From NCBI GenBank assembly GCA_016869875.1, contig VGDE01000013.1, positions 1 to 36,083 of the forward strand: a stretch of 36,083 nucleotides of DNA, in the 5' to 3' direction. The stretch comes from Alphaproteobacteria bacterium. GTDB lineage: Bacteria; Pseudomonadota; Alphaproteobacteria; Rhodobacterales; Rhodobacteraceae. The notes under the pieces were generated by a model. That model had not been told where the DNA came from. It did no database searches and worked only from the letters and a program-made list of their open reading frames with translations. This document shows, in pieces, positions 14,517 to 23,377 of the stretch (positions are counted from its first letter, which is position 1; every line of letters begins with the position of its first letter). The translations under genes were made by a program, and so were the position numbers.

Positions 14517-15158
14517 TCAGAACTCGACCCCCTGCTGGGCCTTGATGCCTGACCGGAACGGGTGCTTGACCTGCACCATCTCGGTCACGAGGTCGGCCGC
14601 CTCGACCAGCGCCTCGGGGGCGCCGCGCCCGGTCAGGACCACATGGGTCATGGGCGGTTTTTCGGCGGCCAGAAAAGCCAGCACCTCGGCCACGTCCAGA
14701 TAGTTGTAGCGAAAGGCGATGTTGATCTCGTCCAGCAGGACCATTCGGATGGAAGGGTCGCGGATCAGATCCCGCGCCCGCGCCCAGCCCGCCTGCGCCG
14801 CCGCGATGTCGCGCGCCTTGTCCTGCGTTTCCCAGGTAAAGCCCTCGCCCATGCTGTGAAACTGGCAGAGCCCTGCGAAATGGGTGGTCAGCAGCCTTCG
14901 TTCGCCGGTGTCCCACGCCCCCTTGATGAACTGCACCACGGCACAGGGCATCTCATGCGCGATGCAGCGCATGATCATGCCGAACCCGCTCGAGGACTTG
15001 CCCTTGCCCGGCCCGGTGTGGACGATGATCAGCCCCTTTTCGTCCGTCTTTGTTTCCATCATCCGGTCGCGCGCGGCCTTTTTCTTGGCCATCTTCTGCG
15101 CGTGGCGCGCCAAGTCGTCGGCGCCGGCGGCGGGATTCGGATCGGACGGGGTCATCAT
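14517..15158 (-). CDS. cobO: cob(I)yrinic acid a,c-diamide adenosyltransferase
   Basis: ATP:corrinoid adenosyltransferase that adds the 5'-deoxyadenosyl ligand to cob(I)yrinic acid a,c-diamide. The 213 residues match Pseudomonas denitrificans CobO. A Walker A loop HTGPGKGKSSSGFG (about 47-60) is followed by FIKGAW, and the VLLDEINIAFRYNYL segment carries the conserved acidic residues; TGRGAPEALVEAADLVTEM is also typical. The start is one of two adjacent ATGs (15158 or 15155) behind AGGAG at 15163-15167; an ATG at 15170 contains that ribosome site. It is on the opposite strand to the rest of the cob operon, with its promoter presumably inside the divergent riboswitch region, so it is not controlled by that riboswitch in the usual cis manner. 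Confidence 0.96.
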   Translation of the reverse strand: MMTPSDPNPAAGADDLARHAQKMAKKKAARDRMMETKTDEKGLIIVHTGPGKGKSSSGFGMIMRCIAHEMPCAVVQFIKGAWDTGERRLLTTHFAGLCQFHSMGEGFTWETQDKARDIAAAQAGWARARDLIRDPSIRMVLLDEINIAFRYNYLDVAEVLAFLAAEKPPMTHVVLTGRGAPEALVEAADLVTEMVQVKHPFRSGIKAQQGVEF

Positions 15159-15172
15159 GTCGCTCCTCATGG

Positions 15173-15201
15173 TTGACAAATCGGGGGCGCGGGGCTTTTG
15201 G
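15173..15201 (+). promoter_or_regulatory. candidate promoter of first cobalamin riboswitch operon
   Basis: A perfect -35 hexamer TTGACA (15173-15178) is followed after 17 bp by TTTTGG (15196-15201), a weak -10. Transcription would begin about 7-8 nt later, right at the first riboswitch helix (15209). The same arrangement, TTGACG-N17-TTTAGG, precedes the second riboswitch. Confidence 0.45.
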
Positions 15202-15208
15202 TGGGCGC

Positions 15209-15401
15209 GTGTTGGTTCCTGTCGTAAGGCAGGCGAAGAGGGAATGCGACAGGCAAGGTTTCGACCGCGCCCAAGCGCAGCCGCCCCCGCGACCGTGACC
15301 GGAAAGGTCGCCCGATCCACTGGCCGCAGTTCACGGCCGGGAAGGTGGGACGACCGTTGGGCCCTGGCCCTGGATCCGCAAGCCGGGAGACCTGCCAGCA
15401 C
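15209..15401 (+). promoter_or_regulatory. cobalamin riboswitch (first copy)
   Basis: AdoCbl-type riboswitch aptamer. P1 can form between GTGTTGG (15209-15215) and CCAGCAC (15395-15401). Inside are the hallmark elements in order: GAAGAGGGAA near 15235, the B12 box AGCCGCCCCCGCGACCGT near 15280, CCACTGG, GGGAAGGTGGG near 15341, and GCAAGCCGGGAGACCTGCC near 15378-15396. It lies upstream of DUF1636-cobW-cobN and the following cob genes and is expected to lower their expression when coenzyme B12 is plentiful. About 110 nt of expression platform remain before the first start codon; I could not assign a specific terminator or ribosome-site lock there. Confidence 0.93.
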
Positions 15402-15513
15402 CTGTTGATGACGGGCGAACGGGGTGTTTCGCAACCGGCAGATGATGGCCGGACGACCCGCGCCATCCTCTTCGGCCCGCCCCCGATGCCCACAAGGAAA
15501 GGAATCGCCGGCG

Positions 15514-15867
15514 ATGCGCGCTGTTCTGCATGTCTGCACCACCTGCCGCGGCACCCTGCCGGACGAGGACCCCGACGCGGCGCGCCCTGGCGCGGTGCTG
15601 CACCGGGCGCTGTCCGAAGCCGCTCCCGAAGGGGTGGACATCCGCGCCGTCGAATGCCTTTCGGCCTGTTCGCAGGGCTGTTCGGTCGCGTTGTCGGGGC
15701 CGGGCAAGTGGTCCTATGTCTACGGCCGACTTACACCCCATGATGCGCCCGACATCCTTTCGGGTGCCGTGGCCTATGCCGCCACCGCCGACGGCATCGT
15801 CCCCTGGCGCGAGCGTCCCGCCATCTTCCGCAAGCAGAGCCTTGCCCGCATCCCCCCGCAGGAGTGA
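15514..15867 (+). CDS. DUF1636 small metal/iron-sulfur-type protein
   Basis: Protein of 117 residues in family DUF1636, whose genes are typically found beside cobW/cobN in Rhodobacterales and rhizobia. It has five suggestive cysteines: HVCTTCRG (Cys8, Cys11) and ECLSACSQGCSVAL (three Cys with spacing C-x3-C-x3-C). This pattern resembles thioredoxin-like [2Fe-2S] ferredoxins or a metal-binding site. AAGGAAAGGA upstream supports the ATG at 15514. It is the first gene behind the cobalamin riboswitch, and its stop overlaps the cobW ribosome site, so it is coupled to CobW. A role in cobalt delivery or redox at the CobNST chelatase is my inference; nothing in the sequence proves it. Confidence 0.88.
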   Translation: MRAVLHVCTTCRGTLPDEDPDAARPGAVLHRALSEAAPEGVDIRAVECLSACSQGCSVALSGPGKWSYVYGRLTPHDAPDILSGAVAYAATADGIVPWRERPAIFRKQSLARIPPQE

Positions 15868-15869
15868 CC

Positions 15870-16928
15870 ATGCCCGATCTTTCCAGAAACGATCTGACCA
15901 AGACCCCCGTCACCGTCATTACCGGCTTTCTCGGCTCGGGCAAGACGACGCTGATCCGGCACCTGATGCGGAATCCGCAAGGGCTGCGGCTGGCGGTGCT
16001 GGTCAACGAGTTCGGCACGATGGGCGTGGATGGCGACATCCTCAAGGGTTGCGCCGACGACAGCTGCCCGGCCGAGAACATCGTGGAACTGTCGAACGGC
16101 TGCATCTGCTGCACGGTCGCCGATGACTTCATCCCCACGCTGGAAGCGCTGATGGCGCTGCCGTCCAGGCCCGACCACATCCTGATCGAAACCTCGGGCC
16201 TGGCCCTGCCCAAGCCCCTGCTCAAGGCATTCGACTGGCCCGCGATCCGCTCGCGCATCACCGTGGATGGCGTGATCGCGCTGGCCGATGCCGAGGCGGT
16301 GGTGGCGGGCCGTTTTGCCCCGGACGAGGGTGCCGTGCAGGCCCAGCGCGAGGCCGATGACAGCCTGGACCACGAGACGCCCCTGTCCGAAGTGTTCGAG
16401 GATCAGATCGCCTGCGCCGACGTGATCCTGCTGACCAAGGCCGATCTGGCCGGCCCGGACGGCATCGCCGCAGCCCGTGCGATCATCGAGGACGAAGCCC
16501 CGCGCAAGCTGCCCATCCTGACCGTGACCGAGGGCGCGATCGACCCGCGCCTGATCCTGGGCCTGAACGCGGCGGCCGAGGATGACCTGGCCGCCCGCCC
16601 CAGCCATCACGACGGGGCCGATGACCACGAGCACGAGGATTTCGACACGGTCGTGATCGACCTGCCCGAGATCGCGGACCCCGACGACCTGTCGGCCCGC
16701 ATCGCGCGGCTGGCACAGGAACAGAACATCCTGCGCGTGAAGGGCCATGTCGCCGTCCAGGGCAAGCCGATGCGCCTGCTGGTGCAGGCCGTGGGCGCGC
16801 GCGTGCGGCACCAGTATGACCGGCCCTGGGGCGACCAGCCCCGTGTCTCGCGGCTGGTCGTCATCGCGGAACATGACGATGTGAACGAGGCCGCGATCCG
16901 CGCCATTCTGGAGGCTGTGCCCGCATGA
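15870..16928 (+). CDS. cobW: CobW, COG0523 GTPase of cobalamin synthesis
   Basis: G3E-family P-loop GTPase of 352 residues, believed to deliver cobalt for the aerobic pathway. Signatures are the Walker A GFLGSGKTT at 19-27, the metal-binding CICC motif at 78-81 (NGCICCTVADD), ETSGLALPKP at 107-116, a guanine-specificity TKAD segment, and a histidine/acid-rich stretch at about 245-256 that can hold metal. The C-terminal CobW_C domain covers the last 90 or so residues. I chose the ATG at 15870 with GGAG at 15861-15864; a GTG two codons earlier is possible. It lies 2 bp after the DUF1636 stop and 13 bp before cobN, consistent with a metal chaperone serving the CobN chelatase. Length matches P. 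denitrificans CobW. Confidence 0.95.
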   Translation: MPDLSRNDLTKTPVTVITGFLGSGKTTLIRHLMRNPQGLRLAVLVNEFGTMGVDGDILKGCADDSCPAENIVELSNGCICCTVADDFIPTLEALMALPSRPDHILIETSGLALPKPLLKAFDWPAIRSRITVDGVIALADAEAVVAGRFAPDEGAVQAQREADDSLDHETPLSEVFEDQIACADVILLTKADLAGPDGIAAARAIIEDEAPRKLPILTVTEGAIDPRLILGLNAAAEDDLAARPSHHDGADDHEHEDFDTVVIDLPEIADPDDLSARIARLAQEQNILRVKGHVAVQGKPMRLLVQAVGARVRHQYDRPWGDQPRVSRLVVIAEHDDVNEAAIRAILEAVPA

Positions 16929-16941
16929 CCGGAGCCGCCTG

Positions 16942-19900
16942 ATGCATGTCATCTTCCGCGAACGCGTCGGTCTGGACCAGGCCGATGCCCCCTATGATCC
17001 CGGGCAGACGCCCAGCGATCTGGTGGTCCTGTCCTTTTCGGACAGCGACCTGGGTGCCTTCGCGGCGGGCTGGCATCGGGCGGCGGGCGGGCTGCCCTCG
17101 CTGCGGCTGTGCAACCTTGTGGCGCTGCGCCATCCGGTGTCGGTCGATACCTATCTGGACCAGACGCTGTCGGGGGCCAAGGGTATCCTGATCCGGCTGA
17201 TCGGGGGCGAGGCCTATTGGCCTTATGGCCTGGCCTCGGTCGCCGATCTGGCGCGGAGGAAGAACATCGCGCTGGCGGTTCTGCCTGCCGACGGACGCGA
17301 CGATCCGCGGCTGGAAGAGCTGTCCACCGTACCTGCCTCGGTCCTGCGGCTGCTGCGGCGCCATTGCGATCAGGGCGGTGCCGTGGCGGCGCAGGCGGCG
17401 CTGGCGCAGATGGCCATCGCGGCCGGATTGTCGGCCGCCCCCGTGCCGGGCGTCAAGACGCTGCCGCAGATGGGTTTCTACGATCCCGATCAAGGCGTGA
17501 TCCTGCGGCCGCCCCCAAGGGATCTGGCACTGGTCACCTTTTACCGCAGTTGGCTGGCGGCGGCCGATGTCGCCCCGATCGATGCGTTGATCCATGCCCT
17601 GCGCGCCCGGGGCCTTGCGGCCTGCGGCGTCTTTGCGCCCTCTCTGAAGGCCCTCGGCCTTGGCGAATGGCTGCAAGCCAGCTTGCCCGATGCCCCCGCC
17701 GTCATCGTGAACGCGACCGGTTTTTCGGCAGGGTCCGAGGCGCCTTTCGCAGGCTTTTCCTGCCCTGTCTTCCAGGTGGCCCTGTCCACCAACCGCCGAG
17801 GGGAATGGACCCAGGCCGAGCGTGGCCTGTCCCCTTCGGATCTTGCGATGAATGTGGTCCTGCCCGAGGTCGATGGCCGCATCTTGTCGGGGGTCATCAG
17901 CTTCAAGTCGCCGGAACGCCGCGACCCGGACCTGCAATATGCGCGCTTTGCGCATCGTCCCGACCCGGACCGCATCCATGCCGCCGTGAACCGCATCATC
18001 GCCTGGAAACGGCTGGCACAAACCCCGGCCGCAGATCGGCGGGTGGCGCTGGTTCTGTCCACCTATCCGGGCCGCGACTGGCAGATGGCGCATGCCGTGG
18101 GGCTGGACGCTCCGGCATCGGCCGAGGCGGTGGCCACGATGCTGGCCGATGAAGGTTACGGTGTCACGCCGGGCATTTCGTCCGCAGCGCTGGCAACGGC
18201 GCGGGTCGCCTGGCCGCTGACCGAATATCGGACTGCGCTGGAGGGCCTGCCGCAGTCGATGCGTGACGACCTGCAGGCAGTCTGGGGGCCGCCCGAATCC
18301 GATCCGGATTGCCGGGAAGGTGCCTTCCGCTTTGCCGCCATCCGTCGCGGGAACCTGACGATGGCCCTTCAACCCGAGCGCAGCCACCGCGCCGACCGGA
18401 GTGAGGATTACCACGACCTGACCCGGGTGCCGCGCCATGCTTATGTGGCCTTCTACCTGTGGCTGCGGGCCCAGGCTCCGCATGCGATGATCCACATGGG
18501 CGCGCATGGCACACTGGAATGGCTGCCGGGCAAGGCCGTGGCGCTGTCGGGCGCCTGCTGGCCCGAGGCGCTGACGGGCGCGCTGCCCGTCATCTATCCC
18601 AATAACACGAACGCCCCCGGCGAGGCCGCGCAGGCCAAGCGTCGCATCGGCGCGGTGACGCTGGGTCACCTGCCGCCGCCCATGCGCGCGTCAGGCCTGC
18701 CCGCCGGCATGGCGGGGCTGGAGCGCCTGCTGGACGAATATTCGACCGCCGACGGCCTCGACCCCGCGCGCCGCGACCGCCTGATCGCCGGCATCCGCGA
18801 CGAGGCACGGGCGCTGGGGGTCGAAACCGACCTTGGCATACCCCCCGAGGCCAGCGCGGCCGAGGCGATCACCCGCATCGACCGCTTCGTTTGCGACATC
18901 AAGGAGAGCCAATACGCCGAAGGGCTGCACATCTGGGGCAGCGGCGCCTGCGGCGAGGCCGAGCGCGCGGGCCTGCTGGCGGCGCTGGAAGGGCACTTCG
19001 TCGCCCCCGGACCCTCGGGGTCGCCCAACAGGGGCCGGGCCGATGTGCTGCCCACGGGCCGCAACCTTTTCAGCGTCGATCCGCGCGCCGTGCCGACGCC
19101 TGCGGCCCATGCCCAGGGCGTCAGGCTGGCCGAGGAACTGCTGCGTCGCCACCTGCAGGACCATGGCGACTGGCCGCAGGGCCTGGTCGTGGACCTTTGG
19201 GGCAGCGCCACCATGCGCACGGCGGGCGAAGAGTTCGCGATGGCCTTGCATCTGGCAGGGCTGAAGCCTGTCTGGGACCAGGGCTCGGGCCGCGTTTCGG
19301 GCGTCGAAGTCGTGCCGCTGGCGCTGCTGGACCGGCCGCGCATCGATGTGACGCTGCGGGTTTCGGGGCTGTTCCGCGATGTCTTCCCGGTGCTGGCCCA
19401 GCTGTTCGAGACCGGCGCCGCAGCGCTGGCGGAGCGGGACGAGGCGGCAGACATGAATCCTTATGCCGCCCGGTCCCCCCGTGTCTTTGGTCCGGAACCG
19501 GGACAATATGGTCTTGGCATGGGCACCGCGCCGGACCAGTTCACCGATGCGGCCCGCGCCGCGGCAGGCGAGGCCTGGCTGTCGGCCTCCAGCTGGGCCA
19601 TCGGTGCGGATGGCACCAGCCGTCCCGATCGTCCGGCGCTCGAGGCGCGGATGCAGGGGGCCGACAGCTTTGTCCATGCGCAGGACCTGCCGGAAAGCGA
19701 TCTGCTGATGGCCGCCGATTATGCCGCGCACGAGGCAGGTTTTGCCGCCGCCATGGCCCGTATCGGTGCGGCGGCGCCTGCCCTTTATCACCTTGATGCC
19801 ACGCAGCCCGACCGGCCCCGCGCCCGAACCCTGACCGAGGAAATCGCGCGCACCGTACGCGCCCGGGCCACGGACCCGGCCTGGGCCGACGCGATGACGG

Positions 19901-20166
19901 CCCATGGCTTTCGCGGCGCGGCCGAAATCGCGGCAACGCTGGATCACATGGCGGCCTTTGCCCATCTGGCGGACGCGGTGCCGCCGCATCTGTTCGACCT
20001 TTACCATGACGCCACGCTTGGCCGACCCGAGATCGCGGCTTTCATGGCCGAGGCCAACCCTGCCGCCCTGGCGGCGATGCGGGACCTGTTCCAGAGGCTG
20101 CACAATGCGGGCTTGTGGATCACGCGCCGCAATTCGATCGCGGCCACGCTGGAGGGCGAGGCATGA
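16942..20166 (+). CDS. cobN: cobaltochelatase large subunit CobN
   Basis: Large subunit of the ATP-dependent CobNST cobaltochelatase, which inserts Co2+ into hydrogenobyrinic acid a,c-diamide. It belongs to the CobN/magnesium chelatase H (BchH/ChlH) family. The 1074 residues are some 200 fewer than P. denitrificans CobN but have no visible break. The signature MIHMGAHGTLEWLPGK is at about residues 517-532, followed by SGACWPEAL, PVIYPNNTNAPGEAAQAKRR and, later, VVDLWGSATMRTAGE. GGAG 7 nt upstream supports the ATG at 16942. Its TGA overlaps the cobG start (ATGA). The AAA+ partners CobS and CobT are not in this window and must be elsewhere in the genome. Confidence 0.97.
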   Translation: MHVIFRERVGLDQADAPYDPGQTPSDLVVLSFSDSDLGAFAAGWHRAAGGLPSLRLCNLVALRHPVSVDTYLDQTLSGAKGILIRLIGGEAYWPYGLASVADLARRKNIALAVLPADGRDDPRLEELSTVPASVLRLLRRHCDQGGAVAAQAALAQMAIAAGLSAAPVPGVKTLPQMGFYDPDQGVILRPPPRDLALVTFYRSWLAAADVAPIDALIHALRARGLAACGVFAPSLKALGLGEWLQASLPDAPAVIVNATGFSAGSEAPFAGFSCPVFQVALSTNRRGEWTQAERGLSPSDLAMNVVLPEVDGRILSGVISFKSPERRDPDLQYARFAHRPDPDRIHAAVNRIIAWKRLAQTPAADRRVALVLSTYPGRDWQMAHAVGLDAPASAEAVATMLADEGYGVTPGISSAALATARVAWPLTEYRTALEGLPQSMRDDLQAVWGPPESDPDCREGAFRFAAIRRGNLTMALQPERSHRADRSEDYHDLTRVPRHAYVAFYLWLRAQAPHAMIHMGAHGTLEWLPGKAVALSGACWPEALTGALPVIYPNNTNAPGEAAQAKRRIGAVTLGHLPPPMRASGLPAGMAGLERLLDEYSTADGLDPARRDRLIAGIRDEARALGVETDLGIPPEASAAEAITRIDRFVCDIKESQYAEGLHIWGSGACGEAERAGLLAALEGHFVAPGPSGSPNRGRADVLPTGRNLFSVDPRAVPTPAAHAQGVRLAEELLRRHLQDHGDWPQGLVVDLWGSATMRTAGEEFAMALHLAGLKPVWDQGSGRVSGVEVVPLALLDRPRIDVTLRVSGLFRDVFPVLAQLFETGAAALAERDEAADMNPYAARSPRVFGPEPGQYGLGMGTAPDQFTDAARAAAGEAWLSASSWAIGADGTSRPDRPALEARMQGADSFVHAQDLPESDLLMAADYAAHEAGFAAAMARIGAAAPALYHLDATQPDRPRARTLTEEIARTVRARATDPAWADAMTAHGFRGAAEIAATLDHMAAFAHLADAVPPHLFDLYHDATLGRPEIAAFMAEANPAALAAMRDLFQRLHNAGLWITRRNSIAATLEGEA

Positions 20167-21266
20167 GCATGGTCAGGGGATGGTGCCCCGGTGCGTTGCG
20201 CCCGATGGAGTCGGGCGATGGCTGGGTGGTGCGCATCCGTCCACGCGGCGGCCGGCTGGACGCGGCGCAAGCCCAGGCCATTGCCGACGCGGCCGAGGCG
20301 CATGGCAACGGCATCATCGAACTGACCGGCCGCGCAAACTTGCAACTGCGCGGCGTAACCCCTGCGACCCATGCGCCGCTGATCGCCGCCCTGCGCGCCC
20401 ATGACCTGATCGACGCCGACATCGCGGCCGAGACGCGGCGCAATGTCATGGTGACCCCTTTTGCGGATGCCGAAACGGATGCATTGGCCGCTGCGCTCGA
20501 GGCGGCACTGGCCCGCAGCCGCCTGACCCTGCCTGCCAAGTTCGGCTTTGCCGTTGATACCGGCCCTGCCCCCGTCCTGACCAGCGACCCTGCCGACATC
20601 CGCATCGAGCGAGGACCGCAGGGCTTGCTGCTGCGGGCGGATGGCATGACCCGGGCGACCCTCCTGCACGACGTCCGGGACGCGCTGGACCTGGCGCAAT
20701 GGTTTCTGGATCAGGGCGGCGCGCCCGAAGGCCGGGGACGCATGGCCGCGCTTGTGGCCGACGGTCCGCGCCCTGCGGCGACGCTGCCCGCACCCGCACC
20801 TTTGGCCCCGTTCCATCCCGGCCTTGTGCCGCAGGGCGTCCTGACCGGGATCGAGTTCGGGCAGATCCCCCCCGATGCGCTGCGCCGGCTGGCACGGCTG
20901 GGACCGCTGCGCCTGACGCCGTGGCGGATGCTGCTGGTGCAGGGGGTCCGGACCCTGCCCGCCATGGCGGGCCTGATCCCCGACGCCCGGGATCCGCGCC
21001 TTCGCCTGCGCGCCTGCCCTGGGATGCCCGCCTGTCCTCGGGCCTTGGCCCAGACCCGTCCGGTCGCCCTTGGTCTGGCCGAACTTGTGCCGCAGGACGC
21101 AGTGCTGCATGTGTCAGGTTGCGCCAAGGGTTGCGGCTGGCCGCGTGCCGCCGATATCACCCTGACCGCCACGCCCGAGGGATTCGACCTGATCCGCCAC
21201 GGCCGCGCCGCCGACCCGGCCGCCCTGCGCGGCCTGCACCCCGACCAACTGCCAAAGGTTCTGTGA
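20163..21266 (+). CDS. cobG: precorrin-3B synthase
   Basis: Oxygen-dependent mono-oxygenase that converts precorrin-3A to precorrin-3B, creating the ring-contraction substrate; it marks the aerobic (late cobalt insertion) pathway. It is a 367-residue sulfite/nitrite-reductase-fold protein. Cys285-x5-Cys291 (CPGMPAC) and Cys320-x3-Cys324 (CAKGC) are the 4Fe-4S ligand pairs. The N-terminal ferredoxin-like half contains GIIELTGRANLQLRG (about 40-54). I placed the start at 20163, where ATGA overlaps the cobN stop; the frame extends 48 bp upstream into cobN without need. The downstream cobH overlaps it by one base. Rhodobacter capsulatus uses CobZ instead at this step, so CobG separates this organism from that species. 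Confidence 0.95.
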   Translation: MSMVRGWCPGALRPMESGDGWVVRIRPRGGRLDAAQAQAIADAAEAHGNGIIELTGRANLQLRGVTPATHAPLIAALRAHDLIDADIAAETRRNVMVTPFADAETDALAAALEAALARSRLTLPAKFGFAVDTGPAPVLTSDPADIRIERGPQGLLLRADGMTRATLLHDVRDALDLAQWFLDQGGAPEGRGRMAALVADGPRPAATLPAPAPLAPFHPGLVPQGVLTGIEFGQIPPDALRRLARLGPLRLTPWRMLLVQGVRTLPAMAGLIPDARDPRLRLRACPGMPACPRALAQTRPVALGLAELVPQDAVLHVSGCAKGCGWPRAADITLTATPEGFDLIRHGRAADPAALRGLHPDQLPKVL

Positions 21267-21895
21267 TGCCTCACCATTATGAAAAGGACGGTGCCGCGAT
21301 CTATCGCCAGTCCTTTGCCACCATCCGGGCCGAGGCCGATCTGGCGCGTTTCGATGCGGACGAAGAGCCCGTCGTGGTCCGCATGATCCACGCGGCCGGT
21401 CTGGTGGGGCTGGAACGCGATGTCCGCTTCACCCCCGGCATGGCCACTGTCGCGCGGGCTGCGCTGGCCGCTGGCGCACCGATCCTGTGCGACGCGCGCA
21501 TGGTCAGCGAGGGGATCACCCGCGCCCGCCTGCCCGCAGACAACCCGGTCATCTGCACGCTGAACGACCCCCGCGTGCCGGACATGGCACGCGAGGCCGG
21601 CAACACCCGCAGCGCCATAGCGCTGGAGCTGTGGCGCCCGCATCTGGACGGGGCGCTGGTCGCGATCGGCAATGCGCCGACCGCCCTGTTCCACCTGCTG
21701 AACATGCTGGAAGACCCGTCCTGCCCCCGCCCCGCCGCGATCATCGGCTGTCCTGTGGGTTTCGTGGGCGCGGCGGAATCCAAGGACGCCCTGTTGGCCG
21801 CGCCACCCGTTCCTTCGGTCATCGTGGCCGGACGTCTTGGGGGTTCGGCCATCACCGTGGCGGCCATCAACGCGCTGGCCAGCCGGAAGGAGTGA
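21266..21895 (+). CDS. cobH: precorrin-8X methylmutase
   Basis: Enzyme moving the C-11 methyl of precorrin-8X to C-12, giving hydrogenobyrinic acid. The 209 residues agree with P. denitrificans CobH (210). The active-site histidine is His42 in VVVRMIHAAGLVGLE. Other family segments are DARMVSEGITRARLP (about 77-91), GNAPTALFHLL and the C-terminal CPVGFVGAAESKDALL. The start codon shares one base with the cobG stop (TGATG), so translation is probably coupled. The next gene, cobI, begins 4 bp after its stop. Assignment is secure. Confidence 0.97.
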   Translation: MPHHYEKDGAAIYRQSFATIRAEADLARFDADEEPVVVRMIHAAGLVGLERDVRFTPGMATVARAALAAGAPILCDARMVSEGITRARLPADNPVICTLNDPRVPDMAREAGNTRSAIALELWRPHLDGALVAIGNAPTALFHLLNMLEDPSCPRPAAIIGCPVGFVGAAESKDALLAAPPVPSVIVAGRLGGSAITVAAINALASRKE

Positions 21896-21899
21896 CCCC

Positions 21900-22643
21900 A
21901 TGGGACGCATCATCTGTGCAGGTCTGGGACCGGGCGATCCGGACCTGATCTCGGTCCGGGCGGATCGTGCGGTCCGGACCGCGCGTCACGTGGCATTTTT
22001 CCGCAAGCCCGGCCGGCAGGGGCAGGCCCGCCGGATCGTGGAAGGCATGCTGGCCAAGGGTGCCGCCGAATATCCGATGGAATACCCGGTCACGACCGAG
22101 ATCCCCTTTGACAGCCCGGTCTACAACGACCTGCTGTCGGTCTTTTACGATGACTGGGCCAGCCGTCTTGCCCTGCTGGCCGAAACCGATGATGTCGTGG
22201 TGCTGTGTGAAGGGGATCCGTTCTTCTATGGCTCGTTCATGCATCTCTATGTGCGGTTGAAGGACCGCGTGCCGGTGGAGGTCATCCCGGGCATCACCGG
22301 CATGGCTGGCTGCTGGCATGCCAGCGGAACGCCGATCACCTGGGGCGACGACGTCATGACCGTGCTGATGGGCACCCTGCCCGAGGCCGAGCTGGCCCGG
22401 CACATGATCGCCTCGGACGCGCTGGTGGTGATGAAGACCGGACGCAACCTGCCCAAGGTCCGCCGTGCGCTGGCGCAGACGGGCCGCCTGGAGGACGCAT
22501 GGCTGATCGAACGCGGCACGATGCCCGGCCAGCGCATCGCCCGGCTGGTCGACGTCGAGGCCGCGGATTGCCCGTATTTCGCGATCGTGCTGGTCCACGG
22601 ACAGGGCCGCCGTCCCATGGCACTGCCCCAGGTGGCTGAATAA
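21900..22643 (+). CDS. cobI: precorrin-2 C20-methyltransferase
   Basis: SAM-dependent methyltransferase that methylates precorrin-2 at C-20 to give precorrin-3A. It is 247 residues long, close to P. denitrificans CobI (245). The tetrapyrrole methylase fold shows GLGPGDPDLISVRA at 8-21, the LCEGDPFFYGSFMHLY segment at about 101-116, and VEVIPGITGMAGCW near 126-139. The ATG at 21900 is preceded by GGAAGGAG at 21885-21892; an upstream in-frame extension lies inside cobH. Its stop (TAA) overlaps the cobJ ATG by one base. It acts immediately before CobG in the pathway. Confidence 0.96.
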   Translation: MGRIICAGLGPGDPDLISVRADRAVRTARHVAFFRKPGRQGQARRIVEGMLAKGAAEYPMEYPVTTEIPFDSPVYNDLLSVFYDDWASRLALLAETDDVVVLCEGDPFFYGSFMHLYVRLKDRVPVEVIPGITGMAGCWHASGTPITWGDDVMTVLMGTLPEAELARHMIASDALVVMKTGRNLPKVRRALAQTGRLEDAWLIERGTMPGQRIARLVDVEAADCPYFAIVLVHGQGRRPMALPQVAE

Positions 22644-23377
22644 TGAGCGGCTGGATCGCCGTGGCGGGCCTGGGTCCGGGCGCAGACAGCTTGGTCACGC
22701 CCGAAGTGACCGAGGCACTGTCGCAGGCGACCGATGTGGTCGGCTATATTCCCTATGTCGCCCGCGTCGCCGCGCGCGAGGGGCTGGTCCTGCACCCTTC
22801 CGACAACCGGGTCGAACTGGACCGTGCCCGGCTGGCGCTGGACCTGGCGGCAGCGGGACGGCGGGTGGTCATCGTGTCTTCGGGCGATCCCGGCGTGTTC
22901 GCCATGGCCTCGGCCCTGTTCGAGGCGGTCGAGGCGGATGGGGCCGAGGCCGACATCCGCATCCTGCCCGGCATCACGGCCATGCTGGCCGCTGCGGCGC
23001 GCGCGGGCGCGCCCCTGGGCCATGATTTCTGCGCCATCAACCTGTCGGACAATCTCAAGCCCTTCGCCCTGGTCGAACATCGGCTGCGCCATGCGGCGCG
23101 CGGCGATTTCGCGATGGCTTTCTACAATCCCCGGTCACGGTCGCGCCCCGAGGGTTTTTCCCGCGTGCTGCAGATCCTGCGCGAGGAATGCCCTCCGGAC
23201 CGCCTGCTGATCTTTGCCCGGGCCGTGACGGCCGCCGATGAAAGCCTCCGGATCGTTACCCTGGCCGAGGCGCAGCCCGACATGGCCGACATGCGGACCG
23301 TGGTGCTGGTCGGGAATTCGGCGACGCGTCGCGTGGGTCGGTGGGTTTACACGCCCCGCAGCGCAGGACCGGTCTGA
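22643..23377 (+). CDS. cobJ: precorrin-3B C17-methyltransferase
   Basis: Ring-contraction methyltransferase: it methylates precorrin-3B at C-17 and contracts the macrocycle to precorrin-4, directly after CobG. The 244 residues are typical. Signatures include GLGPGADSLVTPEV at 9-22, VGYIPYV near 33-39, IVSSGDPGVFAMAS at about 77-90, ILPGITAML near 111-119, and FAMAFYNPRSRSRPEG around 155-170. The start overlaps the cobI stop. The 3' end overlaps by 31 bp, tail to tail, with the oppositely oriented cobK, so cobJ and cobK transcripts must be antisense to each other over this stretch. Confidence 0.96.
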   Translation: MSGWIAVAGLGPGADSLVTPEVTEALSQATDVVGYIPYVARVAAREGLVLHPSDNRVELDRARLALDLAAAGRRVVIVSSGDPGVFAMASALFEAVEADGAEADIRILPGITAMLAAAARAGAPLGHDFCAINLSDNLKPFALVEHRLRHAARGDFAMAFYNPRSRSRPEGFSRVLQILREECPPDRLLIFARAVTAADESLRIVTLAEAQPDMADMRTVVLVGNSATRRVGRWVYTPRSAGPV

